Source of the DNA: Meira nashicola | Taxonomy: Eukaryota > Basidiomycota > Exobasidiomycetes > Exobasidiales > Brachybasidiaceae | Length of the DNA stretch: 64,000 nt | Direction: 5' to 3' | Assembly (NCBI GenBank): GCA_001600355.1 | Contig: BCJU01000004.1 | Coordinates: 620,001 to 684,000, forward strand | Part shown: positions 18,171 through 28,343 of the stretch, piece after piece | How the letters are laid out: every line of letters starts with the position of its first letter | Position numbering within the stretch: position 1 is the first letter of the stretch | Made by a program: the position numbers and the translations under genes | Notes under the pieces: model-generated | The model's input: the letters and a program-made list of their open reading frames with translations, nothing else | Database searches by the model: none | Told to the model about the DNA's origin: nothing

Positions 18171-18733
18171 GAACCGCTTTGAAGGATTGGTTTTGTTGAG
18201 CGGAAGAAAAAAAAAGGGGTAAAAGAACCGAAAGGGATGAACAAGAAAAAGGTAAGAATCCTTTGTCTCTTTTTTATTACTCTTTAAAGTATGCGAGTAA
18301 AGTGCCGTAGGTGAAAGGTGTCTTGAGAACAATCTTTCAGCCAAACACAAAATTGATCGCGATGGTGGAGAAGGAATGATTTGAAGAGAATTTAAACTCT
18401 TCTTTTGTCGCGCCTCGCCCACTACAAAGGCAGTGTATGCACATAGTCTAGTGGTAGATTCTCATGTCGCGCGGACGCACTGGCATTGTCGCGTGTTGGT
18501 ATAAGTTTTTTACGCCGGCCGCCCGCCCTTCACGCGATACTGTAGAACAACTCTTAAAGCGTGACTTTTGGGATATCTGCCTTACATAAGCTAGTGTTGT
18601 TCTCTTGTCTGTTATTCACACAATTCAGAGTGCCCGCATACGACAGCGTTCGGGCGCGTTGGCAAATCTGTAAATAGCTGGCTTGCGATCTTCTTTTTCT
18701 ATACCATATCCGCATTGGAATCAACCATCAAGT
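18171..18733. promoter_or_regulatory. Divergent promoter and leaders of BZW and ArfGAP genes
   Basis: This region lies between two divergently transcribed starts. Its BZW-proximal 250 bp are open in the BZW frame and are read as leader. A tRNA-like relic lies at about 18438-18509. GC-rich sequence with several GCG/CGC steps follows at 18510-18540. No TATA box stands out. Confidence 0.45.
18438..18509 (+). pseudogene. tRNA-like relic: A box and terminator without B box
   Basis: TAGTCTAGTGG (18444-18454) matches the Pol III A box exactly, and the following GTAGATTCTC resembles the D arm of Gly-type tRNAs. A T6 run follows at 18506-18511. No GGTTCRANTCC B box and no complementary acceptor arm lie between them. 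This fits a degraded 5' tRNA half. Chance resemblance is possible. Confidence 0.3.
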
Positions 18734-20076
18734 ATGTCGTCATACGGAAGGCAAACGCAATCAAAAGCACAAACAGATTCGAATGCAAAGATATTACGAG
18801 CTCTTGTAAAGGTGAGTAAAGTATAAAAAGGTGCTATTGAAAAACTAGTAAGCTTACATTTTTGACATCGCTTCATAGCAACCCGATAATAAAGTATGCG
18901 CAGATTGTAAACGAAATGATCCAAGATGGGCATCATGGAATTTAGGATGCTTTTTGTGTATCAGATGTTCAGGTATTCATCGAAGTATGGGAACTCATAT
19001 CAGTAAAGTCAAATCGATCGATCTAGACATATGGACACCAGAACAAATGACAGCTATACAAAGTTGGGGAAATAGAAGGGCAAACATATATTGGGAAGCA
19101 CATTTGAAAGCTGGTCATGTTCCCCCAGATCATAAAGTAGAAAGCTTTATTAGAAGCAAGGTGCGTATTTAATGCATACATTAGAGAATTCTCATGCTAA
19201 CTTAATGAAAACTCCTCTAACCTTTAACAGTACGAGCTGCGGAGATGGGCAAAAGAAGGTCCTGTACCCGCTGATCCCAGCGTCTTAGATGGCGGGGCTG
19301 CGACCACCAATGATGCGGCTAAAGCAGGCTCTTCTACAACCAAGAATGGCACGTCAGCAAGCAAGAGCGCTCTAGATCTATTGGGTGGAAATGATAATAC
19401 GCCAGCACCTGCAGCAGCGGCAACGACAGGTTTAAGCAAGCCGAAAGCATCGAATAATTTACTAGACGACTTTTCTTCGCCAGCGGTACCAGCAACAAAC
19501 AAAGCAACAACAACAGCGCCTAAAGCAACTCCATCTTCTACTACAGCAGCGCCTCCTAAAGCGAGTACAGGTGGCGGTGGTGGATTGTTTGATTTAGATT
19601 GGCACGATGGCCCGGCAGCCGGTGCATCTGCAACATCGCCCGTTACGTCACCAGGAGGAACAGCAAAAGGCAAGAATGATATCTTATCCCTCTTTGCAAC
19701 TTCAAAACCTATTGCACCAACTCAATCTGTTCAACCTGCTGCTGCCAATACAGGTTTTGGAGGACTTGATTCTTTCGGAGGTTTGAGTTTGGGAAATTCA
19801 AATCCTCAATCCCCACCTCAAGCAGCGCCTCCTGTTGCTTCCAATCCATGGGGAGCCCCTTCCAGTGGTCAAAGTGCAAATAATAATCTTTTTGGCACTT
19901 CTGATCCTTGGACTTCCTCTACTACTACTGCTGGAACCGGTGCTGCAACTTCGAATTCTTCAAATGATATCTGGGGTAATCCTTCCAACACGACCGCGAC
20001 GAATTCATTTGGAACGACAACTTCGACAGCAGGCAAGAATGACGCTTTTGCTGATATTTGGAGCGATTTCAAGTGA
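18734..20076 (+). CDS. AGE2: ARF GTPase-activating protein, Age2/SMAP type
   Basis: Three exons (18734-18811, 18879-19160, 19231-20076) separated by GTGAGT...TAG and GTGCGT...CAG introns give 401 residues. The ArfGAP zinc finger is C33-x2-C36-x16-C53-x2-C56 with the arginine finger R61 in GIHRSMGTHISKVKS, closely following yeast Age2 (PRWASW, SLDLD-type core). It stimulates GTP hydrolysis on Arf at the trans-Golgi or endosomes. The C-terminal 250 residues are low-complexity (Ala, Thr, Ser, Asn) with repeated short DLD/NPWG/DPW motifs, as in the adaptor- and clathrin-binding tails of SMAP proteins, and end FADIWSDFK. The first ATG of the frame is used. Confidence 0.92.
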
Positions 20077-20977
20077 TTCTTATGTGGGAAAAAGTCACGT
20101 TTAATTGTATCTGAATAAGTTGTGCTTATTCGATTGACCTTTTTGTTGTAATCAATCGCTCTTGCAATATGATTTATTTTATTCATTATTAATGAGAGAA
20201 TGATATCACGTAGGCATTCTCTTGTTCATTGATGCACCCCACAATCTGCTACATCATTTATATTTCAATCTTGTACTCATATACCACTTGCCTAAGCCGC
20301 AAAGATGTTTTGTGGTTCAATCATATCTCATGCACGAATCATGGATAAACTCAGAAGGCGGAGATGTAAAGAGTCTCCTAACAAATTAAACCAATTAAGA
20401 TCCCGTTTGTAGAATTTCGTATACATACATAAGCGCACATACATCTCCACTAAGATCGGGATTCCATCGGTTTTAATCAAAAAGATGGAAGCCGCAAAGA
20501 TATACTGAACTGATTCTCTTATACGCTAAAACAAACGCTCGCACCCGATTAGCTCGAATTTTAAGACTATTACCTGCCTTTCGGTTCCACAACCTTTGAT
20601 AGAAAGAGAGACACAATCGGCAATTGAAAACCACATGGTTGTATATCAATTCATTGCCGAATGCAAAGTGGAATTTTACCTTTCCAAGTAATTTATGCAC
20701 ATTTGATTAAAGTAACTAAATTCTCACGCACGCAATCATTTTATGCACAATTCAAATAAATGTTGTACACTTAAATTCTTTCCTCCGAGAAATGACAAAA
20801 TTATGGTATTTGGTAAATTCAATAAAAAAAAAGCCAAGAGAAATTAGAAAAGAAAAAAAATCGCTAAAAATGACATAATTATCCGACGAGACAATGGTAC
20901 AGCCCAAAAGAAAATGTGAAGAAAGAGATAAAACACAGAAAGAGAAAACGACAGCAATAATTATACTGACGTTTCGC
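20077..20977. other. Convergent 3' region between ArfGAP and homeobox genes
   Basis: About 900 bp holding the 3' ends of two convergent genes. Frames at 20473-20700 and in the 20752-21279 stretch show no recognisable protein; the latter is largely a shadow of the homeobox C-terminus. No RNA gene or repeat is seen. Confidence 0.5.
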
Positions 20978-22912
20978 CTACCGCCAAGAAGAACTTTGGT
21001 GGGGTCGCCTATTTTGTTCATCGGCAATGTCGTTAACGGTTGATTGAGAAGCAGAAGAAGCTTGTGAACCACCGGAAGGATTTGTTGGTAAATTAGGAGA
21101 ATACTGAGAATGAGAGCTAGAATAAGCACTTGATGGATTATAGGAAGAATGCGTATAAGATTGTTGAGCACTAGATCCACCGCCCCTTTGAGAAGGTTTA
21201 CCAGAAGGTATTTTGAAAGAATCAAAAGAAGAATTTGAAGATGGAGCGAAAGAAGTTGAACCGCTACTCGGTTCGCCACTCGTCAAAGGTGGTAAATCTA
21301 AGCGAGACAAATGAACAGGCTTTCCTACTCCACTGTGGGGATAAGTGTATCTTTTGGATTCTTCAAACGGAGATCCTGATCCAACTTGTCCGCTTCCTGT
21401 ACTGCTAAGACTGCTACTGCTTAGAGGTGGTTTTGAATCACCGCCTGGTCCTGATGCTGTTATGGCAGATTTTGAACCGTGATAATAAGAAGATGATGAA
21501 CTACTTGTGCTCGGTCTACCTACTCCAGCACTACCGCTTCCAGCTCTTTGTGAAGTGATTGAAGGTGGTGAATCGCCAAATCTACCATTATTACTGCCAC
21601 TACTTCCTCCAGGTAAACTATGAGAAGTTGAACTTCTATGTGATTGAGATTTAGCTTTCGCTCTTCGATTTTGAAACCAAATTTGAATTGCACGTAAAGG
21701 CATATCTAATTGTTCTGCTAATGCTTTTCGCGTGCTTGCTGTAGGTTTAGGTGTTTCCAAAAATGTACTTTCTAATACTTTAAATTGTGATCTTGTCGTC
21801 CTTCTACGATGTTTCACTTCGAATGGATTATAGAATGCCGGATATCCTTCATATTGTCCTGTACTGCTGAAATAATGACTACCAGATTGTCCAATCGGAA
21901 CACCTCCTAACATCGAATAAGTCGATCCGCCTCCTCCGCCGAAATGATGATGATGGTGATGAGAGGGAACAGAGGTAGAACTACTTGGATGATGGCCTGA
22001 GAATCCGCCAAGGTCATGATGTGATGCTGAAGAGTGTGCATTTCCCGGTAAGCCACCAAAGAAAGAGCCTAGATTACCTTGAACATTTGAATAAACATAA
22101 GATTCTCTTTCATGATCGCCACTTTGCATCGATGGATGATTGTAAGGTGATTCTAGATTTGGATTTGCTGATGCTAGCCCACTTGCAGTACTTGCGCCTC
22201 CACTGCCGAACGTATAATGACCACCAGAAAGTGAATCTGAAAATGTTGGAGCATGACCCATTGCTTGATTGGGAGAAGGATGTACCCCTGGTGCAGGAGT
22301 AGAAAGTCCTGTAGAATGACCAAATGTGCTTGAAGGGGGATTCAAATATGGTCTGTTAGCCATCATTTGAAATCCGCCAGATTGATTACCACCGGATGAA
22401 TGCGGTCTTGCCAACATTGCATACTCTGAACTACCACCACCACCGCCACTTCCATAATTCATTGAACTTCCAAGTGTAGGTTCATTGTTTTCGAATGAAG
22501 TGGGATGGCCATAAGGAGGCGCCCCTCCGCCCGGATGACCAGGCGCATTGATCGAAGGTAAGGATGTATATGTTTGTTGTTCTGGACTAGCAGACCATGC
22601 ATTTTGTGTCACGGCAAATGGAGAAGTATGTTGAGCTGAAAGTGCACTTTGACCTGATTCCAATCCCGCACTTTGACCATCACTACGAGGAGCTCCCGTA
22701 GGATAATCTCTATTCCAAGCATTCATTATTGTTGATTGTCTTGTTGATAATCCAGCAAAATCAGAAGCAGAAGCGGCAGCGGCAGCAGCAACAGCAACAA
22801 CGTTTGCAATTCCTTCTTCTCCTCCTTCTTCCTTTTGATGATCAATTGTAGACAAATGATTATTTAATGAAGATCCTCCTCTGTCGAGCCAAACTTTTGA
22901 GGTTGCCAACAT
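20978..22912 (-). CDS. Homeodomain transcription factor
   Basis: A single-exon gene of 644 residues; the first ATG is at 22912 (MLATSKVWLDRGG). A homeodomain lies at about residues 364-423: HRRRTTRSQFKVLE in helix 1 and IQIWFQNRRAKAK in the recognition helix. This is the typical 60-residue form without the three-residue TALE insertion, so it is unlike the mating-type HD1 class. The flanks are low complexity: an Ala run near residue 55, Gly/Ser-rich stretches, a His run (SHHHHHH) about 25 residues before the homeodomain and Ser/Pro-rich sequence after it. Its target genes are unknown. The 3.7 kb upstream is empty of genes, which suggests a large control region. Confidence 0.88.
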   Translation of the reverse strand: MLATSKVWLDRGGSSLNNHLSTIDHQKEEGGEEGIANVVAVAAAAAASASDFAGLSTRQSTIMNAWNRDYPTGAPRSDGQSAGLESGQSALSAQHTSPFAVTQNAWSASPEQQTYTSLPSINAPGHPGGGAPPYGHPTSFENNEPTLGSSMNYGSGGGGGSSEYAMLARPHSSGGNQSGGFQMMANRPYLNPPSSTFGHSTGLSTPAPGVHPSPNQAMGHAPTFSDSLSGGHYTFGSGGASTASGLASANPNLESPYNHPSMQSGDHERESYVYSNVQGNLGSFFGGLPGNAHSSASHHDLGGFSGHHPSSSTSVPSHHHHHHFGGGGGSTYSMLGGVPIGQSGSHYFSSTGQYEGYPAFYNPFEVKHRRRTTRSQFKVLESTFLETPKPTASTRKALAEQLDMPLRAIQIWFQNRRAKAKSQSHRSSTSHSLPGGSSGSNNGRFGDSPPSITSQRAGSGSAGVGRPSTSSSSSSYYHGSKSAITASGPGGDSKPPLSSSSLSSTGSGQVGSGSPFEESKRYTYPHSGVGKPVHLSRLDLPPLTSGEPSSGSTSFAPSSNSSFDSFKIPSGKPSQRGGGSSAQQSYTHSSYNPSSAYSSSHSQYSPNLPTNPSGGSQASSASQSTVNDIADEQNRRPHQSSSWR

Positions 22913-23500
22913 GCTATTATGATTTGTATTGTGATTCAAGATCCAGGTTTGATTGAATTGCAATCACACTCTTGGACGAACCATGCGAGTATAAATCGAA
23001 GGCTGAGAAAGCCAAATAAAATTTGTTTTCTTTTCGACAAAATCTTGCCTTTTTGTCATATATGATTATGCTTTTCCAAGACTACGATCTCAACTTCTTT
23101 TTTTGTCTTTCGTTTGAGTTGCCGTGAATGTGGTGTTAATAAAGGATGTTGATTGATTCTTTGATCGATTCAATTTTAACTCCTATTAATCGTCCGTCCC
23201 ACAGTCGCACAGACTAGATTAAAATTTTATGTGGGTTTCGTAGTTGATTGTCAAGGTAAAAGGAAATAAAATAAATGCGCCGAATCAGATGTTGTATGTA
23301 CCAATTGCTTCTATGAGACAAAGATCTGTTCTACCCTTCGTGCCCCGATCCAGGCTCAATCGATTGCATAACGCTAATTTTTAAACAAGACCGTACGATG
23401 AGGCCAAATGCCTGATTGAAGCCGATTGTTCTTTAGATCGTAAACGTCAAGAAGAAAGGCAATAAAGCTTGAGAAAGAGAAATGAAATCCGTTGCTTGTT

Positions 23501-23520
23501 TGTGTGTGTGTGTGTGTGTG
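23501..23520. repeat. (TG)10 dinucleotide repeat
   Basis: Ten perfect TG units, preceded by TTGTT and followed by GTGG, about 600 bp upstream of the homeobox start. Alternating purine-pyrimidine runs can form Z-DNA and are often length-polymorphic. Confidence 0.9.
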
Positions 23521-26209
23521 GTGGTATAGATCATGAGTGAATGCACATAGAGATTAGCTTCTGCATGCATGCAAGACACTTAGTTATATGCATGATAGAG
23601 TATGTTTGACTGCTTCGATGCCAAAAAGGGAATCACTTTAATTCACCTTGAGAATATGAAAAAGAAACAGGATAGGATAAAGTAAGGAGATTGTGCACGT
23701 TAATTGTATGGTCAACGGCAGCCAGGTTGAACGGGAATCATCTTTTGCGGGACAAACACAGTCAAAAGGCTGCCGGGGAATTGGTTGATTTTCGCTCCAT
23801 TTTCTCTCTTTTTCACTTCTTAAGCGAAGAGGAACAGTGTGGCGTGCTTTAGCTTCTTCTTGACCATCTACATATCAACAGGATCCAAAGACTTTCTCGA
23901 ATTGCACCGGGGCCAAAGGGATTGAGCTAGGAAGAAATCAAATAAGATCACTTTGCAGGAATCCACATGTAGGTAGAATATGCAAATAAAACCATGCAGA
24001 AGTACATGTGTATGCACGCCCTCTTTTAATTTGTTGTTGTTAGGACTAGTAAAAGAAATTTAAAAAAAAAATGAGGAAATGTGTAAATGTGTGCACATAT
24101 GTATGTATATCGAGATAGGCGTCTGCGCACATTTTGTTCAACGCATGTATGCATGCATGCATAAGTATTCTTTTTTGCACTAAAAGAATTGATCGCTTCC
24201 TTTTCGTGTTCTATGTACTTTTTCATCTTGGCAAAAAATCAACTTTTAGGCATAAAACCAGAATCAACTTTGTTTTTGATTGTCACATACGCTAAAGCAT
24301 GAATAGTCTCATTTTTACCTCCCTCCTTTTTGCGCAAAGGCTGGACTCGTCGGTAGAAAAGGGAATATTTGGGGTTCATTTCTCCTAGCCGTATACTAAA
24401 CATGTACGGTCTTTGAATTGATTGGATTTTTGTCACCGGCATTCATGGAAAAGATAGGGTGAAGCTCAGACTTAAGAAGCACCAAAAAAATCGTACAAGC
24501 ATAAATAACAAATTTTTGCCGTAAATAACCGTAAATCCGGACATCGAAGCTATGCAACGGTATTCTTTCCTTATTCTGACGGCAAATCTATTGTCAAAAA
24601 TTCAAATGCCGACTTGAGAAAATTAAAAAGAAAGTGCTTCGGACCTTTTCAGCGGCACCGGTTAAAATACGGCATTGTCTTTGATCATGTGAACGCATGT
24701 ATGATATCATTCAGTCTATCTGTTAGCGGAGTAAAAGAAATTAGGAAAAACAAAAAAAGGCTGATGCGAGACATGCATACATTGGTTGCCACATCGAAAC
24801 CCTGGGAGCAATTTCATTTTTATAGCCAACGTGTAGATTTTCAGCCGGACCCGGGGCATGCATCTCGTTTATAGAAAAGAGTACCTTTTTTTTAATTTTC
24901 GTTAAAGAGTCAATTACTGCACAAGGTCTGGGTACGGGGCATAAAAGAACGCGTCGTTTCGATAAAAATTAAGACTTGTAAGGTGCTTCAAATGTTCCAA
25001 TAAATAAGAACAAAGGGATGTCAAGGAATAAAGCGGGTAATGCGTGTCGACTGTTGTCCTTCAAAAAAATGTGCCGAACCCAACGATTAACCTTGATTTT
25101 TAAAACGGAGTTTGAATTTTGCAATGCTCCGAAACGCACATAGAAACACTCTTTGTTGATCCACGACTGTATGCAGGATATAAAAATAGAGTAGCTACAG
25201 ATACACATATGAAATTGAGGCAACGGGAGACTTTCGGTGAGTGTATGCGTTCTATTACATCTCCGCTTTCAGGGTCAAGTTGCTGCACGTCTCTCCTTCG
25301 TTCTCCTTGTTTGGGTGGTGGTGTACCTTTTCGTTATTGTTTTGCTTATCAAAGTGTTATATAATGTATATCACAAACCGTGAGATACTATCAAATCTCG
25401 CTTGATCGACTCTTTATTCTGTAAATTGAAAATTAAATGAAAAGCCACAATCATTAAAGTGGTGATATACATTGTTCAATGCTCTGCGTTGCATACAATT
25501 ATATTTAGTGGGCATTTGCGCTTCCGCTTAGACTAAATGTTAGATCATTTTATCAATCGCTTCTGTACCTTGAAGCATTCACATACACATACAACTTGCG
25601 ACATGGCTTGAGAACATTGTGGAGAACAATGCGTTTGAAAGTTAAAGCAAGACAGTGAAAAACACTTGAGCATACTCTCTATTTTTTAAGAAAAGCGACT
25701 AATAACTCACTTTTATCACTTATCCAACATTCCCTTGAAGTGATCACCGACCTTATTTCTTAATCATGATGACCGAATGTTTAGCGCAACTGACAGAATA
25801 AGAAGTATCCTAAAATGTTCTGGGCCTTGAATTAAGGATTTAGCGTGATGCAATCATCGAATGGTTACGTCTTAGCGTAAAATGCTAGCGTAAAAAAGAT
25901 AGGTAAGATTTGGGGTCAAATATAACGTTTCAAATATTTTAAAGATTGCCTGGATATCTTTTGTATTTGTTTAGCCCGTAGTATCTGTCACGTATGTATA
26001 TGTATATGAATAATAACGAACAAAGGGAAAACCGTGTGAAGAATTTCAAAGCTAAAAAGATCAGCATCATACCATTCTTCTTATGTACACTATATCAGCA
26101 GATTCTTCTTCCTCTTCTTTTCCAAACTCAGCTTTTGGCTAAAGATGGCGTTTAATTAATCTTCTTTATATTTCACTCTAAATCGGGAAGACGCATCCTT
26201 TCTCATAAA

Positions 26210-26401
26210 TTAGCGTATGTTTCTAATATCTTTCGATCTTGATTCGCATTGCAAAGGCCGCTTATCTGACCAGTCTATATGATCTTTTTGTATTTCTTGC
26301 CTTTTTTTTCCCTCTAATGCTTGCCCCTGATCGGTAGCGAAAAATGATCTCATTGTTTGATGAGCTTTTCGGAAAAATTCGTTTAATTTAGATGCGTACA
26401 T
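26210..26401 (-). CDS. Doubtful 63-residue small ORF
   Basis: An ATG-started frame of 63 codons in the empty region downstream of EFM3. The product would be charged, with an amphipathic N-terminal half (KLNEFFRKAHQTMRSFF) and no Cys motif or signal peptide. No family is recognised. It may be a chance frame and is recorded only because no other gene explains this stretch. Confidence 0.18.
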   Translation of the reverse strand: MYASKLNEFFRKAHQTMRSFFATDQGQALEGKKRQEIQKDHIDWSDKRPLQCESRSKDIRNIR

Positions 26402-26615
26402 TACGTGAAAATATGATTAATACCCGTGCTATTTATAGTTTTTCTCCGAGACAGCTTACATAAGTAAGATGGGCTGGCTTGCATTACCCCACTTTAAAGT
26501 AACTCTAATTCGAAAAGCATACAATCTTGACTTCTATTACCACACTTGCTATTTATGAAGTCAGTAGACTTGTAAAAGCTGGAAGCTAAATCCCCGAATA
26601 AGCTTTAGATCAGAT

Positions 26616-27842
26616 TCATCTATTGCTTGTGATGCGCAATAAACTCACTTGTCCATCTGTGTTTGCATCATGAGTTGAGGGAAAGAGCGAAATGCAATCT
26701 GATTCAGGATGCGAATCTGCTTTTGCTAGTTCAAGAGTGTTTAGGTCTATCATCGGAAATGTTAGATCAACGTCGACAGTATGCAGATCATAACTTGCCA
26801 AAGTCTCACGAAAAAGCTGAAAAGTTGAAGGATTACGGATAGTACTTGCAATCAAGGCAAAAGGCAGTCTTGTATCCATGCCTTCTTCATTTTTACGTAA
26901 GATGCGGTCCAAAACTGAACATAATGGTGCAATCAATGACGGATCAAAGACGATATCTGCTGCTAATACAATGTCTGGTTTGACTTCATTATCGAGCCAA
27001 TGACAGATATCTTGTTGTTGTTCTTGTACTTCGAGCCAATCGAGTGAATGGACGTCTAACCCTTCATTGTTACACCAATGAACCTCAGCCGTCTTTTGAG
27101 CTTTTTCTAGCACTTCTCCGTCAAGATCTGTCATTATGATATGGTTCTGAGGAGGAGAGCGATATCGAGCTACCACTCCTAACAACCCCACACCACATCC
27201 TAATTCTAGAATAGTTTTCTTTTTCGTCATTTCTTGAGATGAACATTCAAGCAGATGCGGATTAGCCACAAGATGACCAGCTAATCGAAGACTTGCTTCC
27301 CACGTCTTCAAGCCAGTAGTACCCCTTGAAATTGTCGTCGCTTCTTCCTCCATTCGAATCACGTTCCATTTTGGGAAAAGATCTGTAGTTGAGAGACTAC
27401 CTTTTGACGATCTCGAACATGGCAAATAATGCGTAACCAATCTAGATCCAGGTTGATTTACATTCGATGTAGCCTTGAGCATAGCATATGTTGCTAGCAA
27501 ATCACCATTAATTTCCAACTCTTCTTCATTTGGTGAAGTTTCCAAATATTTTTCCAAGCGTGCTAATAACTCTTTAAGAAATGAATGCAAATAAGAATCA
27601 TCTCCTTTACTGATTCCTGTTTCATAAGCCTCTCCTAGTTTGAGATCGTTAATCAAGTCATCTTGAATAAGAATCAAGATATCAGAACAAGGCCAAACGA
27701 AAGAAGGGTGCCTTGGTGATAGCCGAGCTGAGAATTGTAAAAACAACTTTCTTCTTGCACTCAGCAGATTTGAATTTGACTTTGTTTTTGTTGCATCGTA
27801 TATCATCACCTTGCCATGTATATGATCAACTTCACCTCGCAT
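26616..27842 (-). CDS. EFM3: eEF2-lysine methyltransferase, EFM3/FAM86 family
   Basis: A single-exon gene of 408 residues from the ATG at 27842. The N-terminal FAM86-type helical region (RRKLFLQF, then LHSFLKELLARLEKYLE) precedes a seven-beta-strand methyltransferase: SRGTTGLKTWEASLRLAGHL, the SAM-binding LELGCGVGLLGV, DLDGEVLEKA and the substrate-side LAADIVFDPSLI (a D-x-x-Y/F-D-type motif). EFM3 and human EEF2KMT methylate one lysine of translation elongation factor 2. The length fits the fungal family. The gene diverges from the LEU5-like carrier across about 500 bp. Confidence 0.85.
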   Translation of the reverse strand: MRGEVDHIHGKVMIYDATKTKSNSNLLSARRKLFLQFSARLSPRHPSFVWPCSDILILIQDDLINDLKLGEAYETGISKGDDSYLHSFLKELLARLEKYLETSPNEEELEINGDLLATYAMLKATSNVNQPGSRLVTHYLPCSRSSKGSLSTTDLFPKWNVIRMEEEATTISRGTTGLKTWEASLRLAGHLVANPHLLECSSQEMTKKKTILELGCGVGLLGVVARYRSPPQNHIIMTDLDGEVLEKAQKTAEVHWCNNEGLDVHSLDWLEVQEQQQDICHWLDNEVKPDIVLAADIVFDPSLIAPLCSVLDRILRKNEEGMDTRLPFALIASTIRNPSTFQLFRETLASYDLHTVDVDLTFPMIDLNTLELAKADSHPESDCISLFPSTHDANTDGQVSLLRITSNR

Positions 27843-28343
27843 TCATTCACCCTTTCCAACAGATGACAGAAGAGAAAGCACGTGTTTGATTTCTTCATCT
27901 CTCCACTTTCTTCTTGAAAAAAAAATAAAAAATCTCCGCAAAAACATGCACGCCGCATAGGTAGCCCGTCTACATATCCCGGCTAACCAATAGGCTCAAG
28001 TCGAATGATATGTTTGTTGCTAATCCGAGAAGACCGCGGTCCTCTTCCGGGCGCGAAAAAGCTTTGGAATTATTTTTAATTGTGGATTTTTTCACCGCAT
28101 CTTCTTCGTATCCGATTGGCCGGTGTTGAAAACAGACACAGACGCGTGCGTACGTGCGTGTTGTTTCGAGGGTGATCAAAAAAAAGCCTCCAGTGGAGAA
28201 CGCGAACAAGTGATCGGCTTTCGAGAAGGACCATCTCTACAGGTTGCATCTCTTTTTCCCTTTTACGTCTTACGATCATCGCCAACGGAAAGTAGAGGTT
28301 CCACTGGTTAGAGTGTGTATAACGTTCCAAGGCAAGTTTGAAG
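27843..28343. promoter_or_regulatory. Divergent promoter of EFM3 and LEU5-like genes
   Basis: About 500 bp between two divergent starts, with CGTGCGTACGTGCGTG near 28143-28160, an imperfect palindrome. Overlapping short frames on both strands here show no family. No TATA box is evident. Confidence 0.45.

Larger units (their letters stand above)
22913..26615. other. 3.7-kb gene-free region upstream of the homeobox gene
   Basis: The longest noncoding stretch in the window. It lies between the start of the homeobox gene and the end of the EFM3 gene, both on minus. It contains a (TG)10 run at 23501-23520 and several GCATGC/TGCATGCATGCA clusters (near 23565, 24145 and 24855). There are many short frames without codon structure; one 63-codon frame (26210-26401) is listed separately. 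Functions could be a long promoter or 5' leader, or an unannotated noncoding transcript. I see no tRNA or known RNA. Confidence 0.6.

Noticed and set aside
19224..19673. 149-codon minus frame over the ArfGAP tail
   Set aside because: Antisense of low-complexity Ala/Thr/Ser coding sequence; no family.
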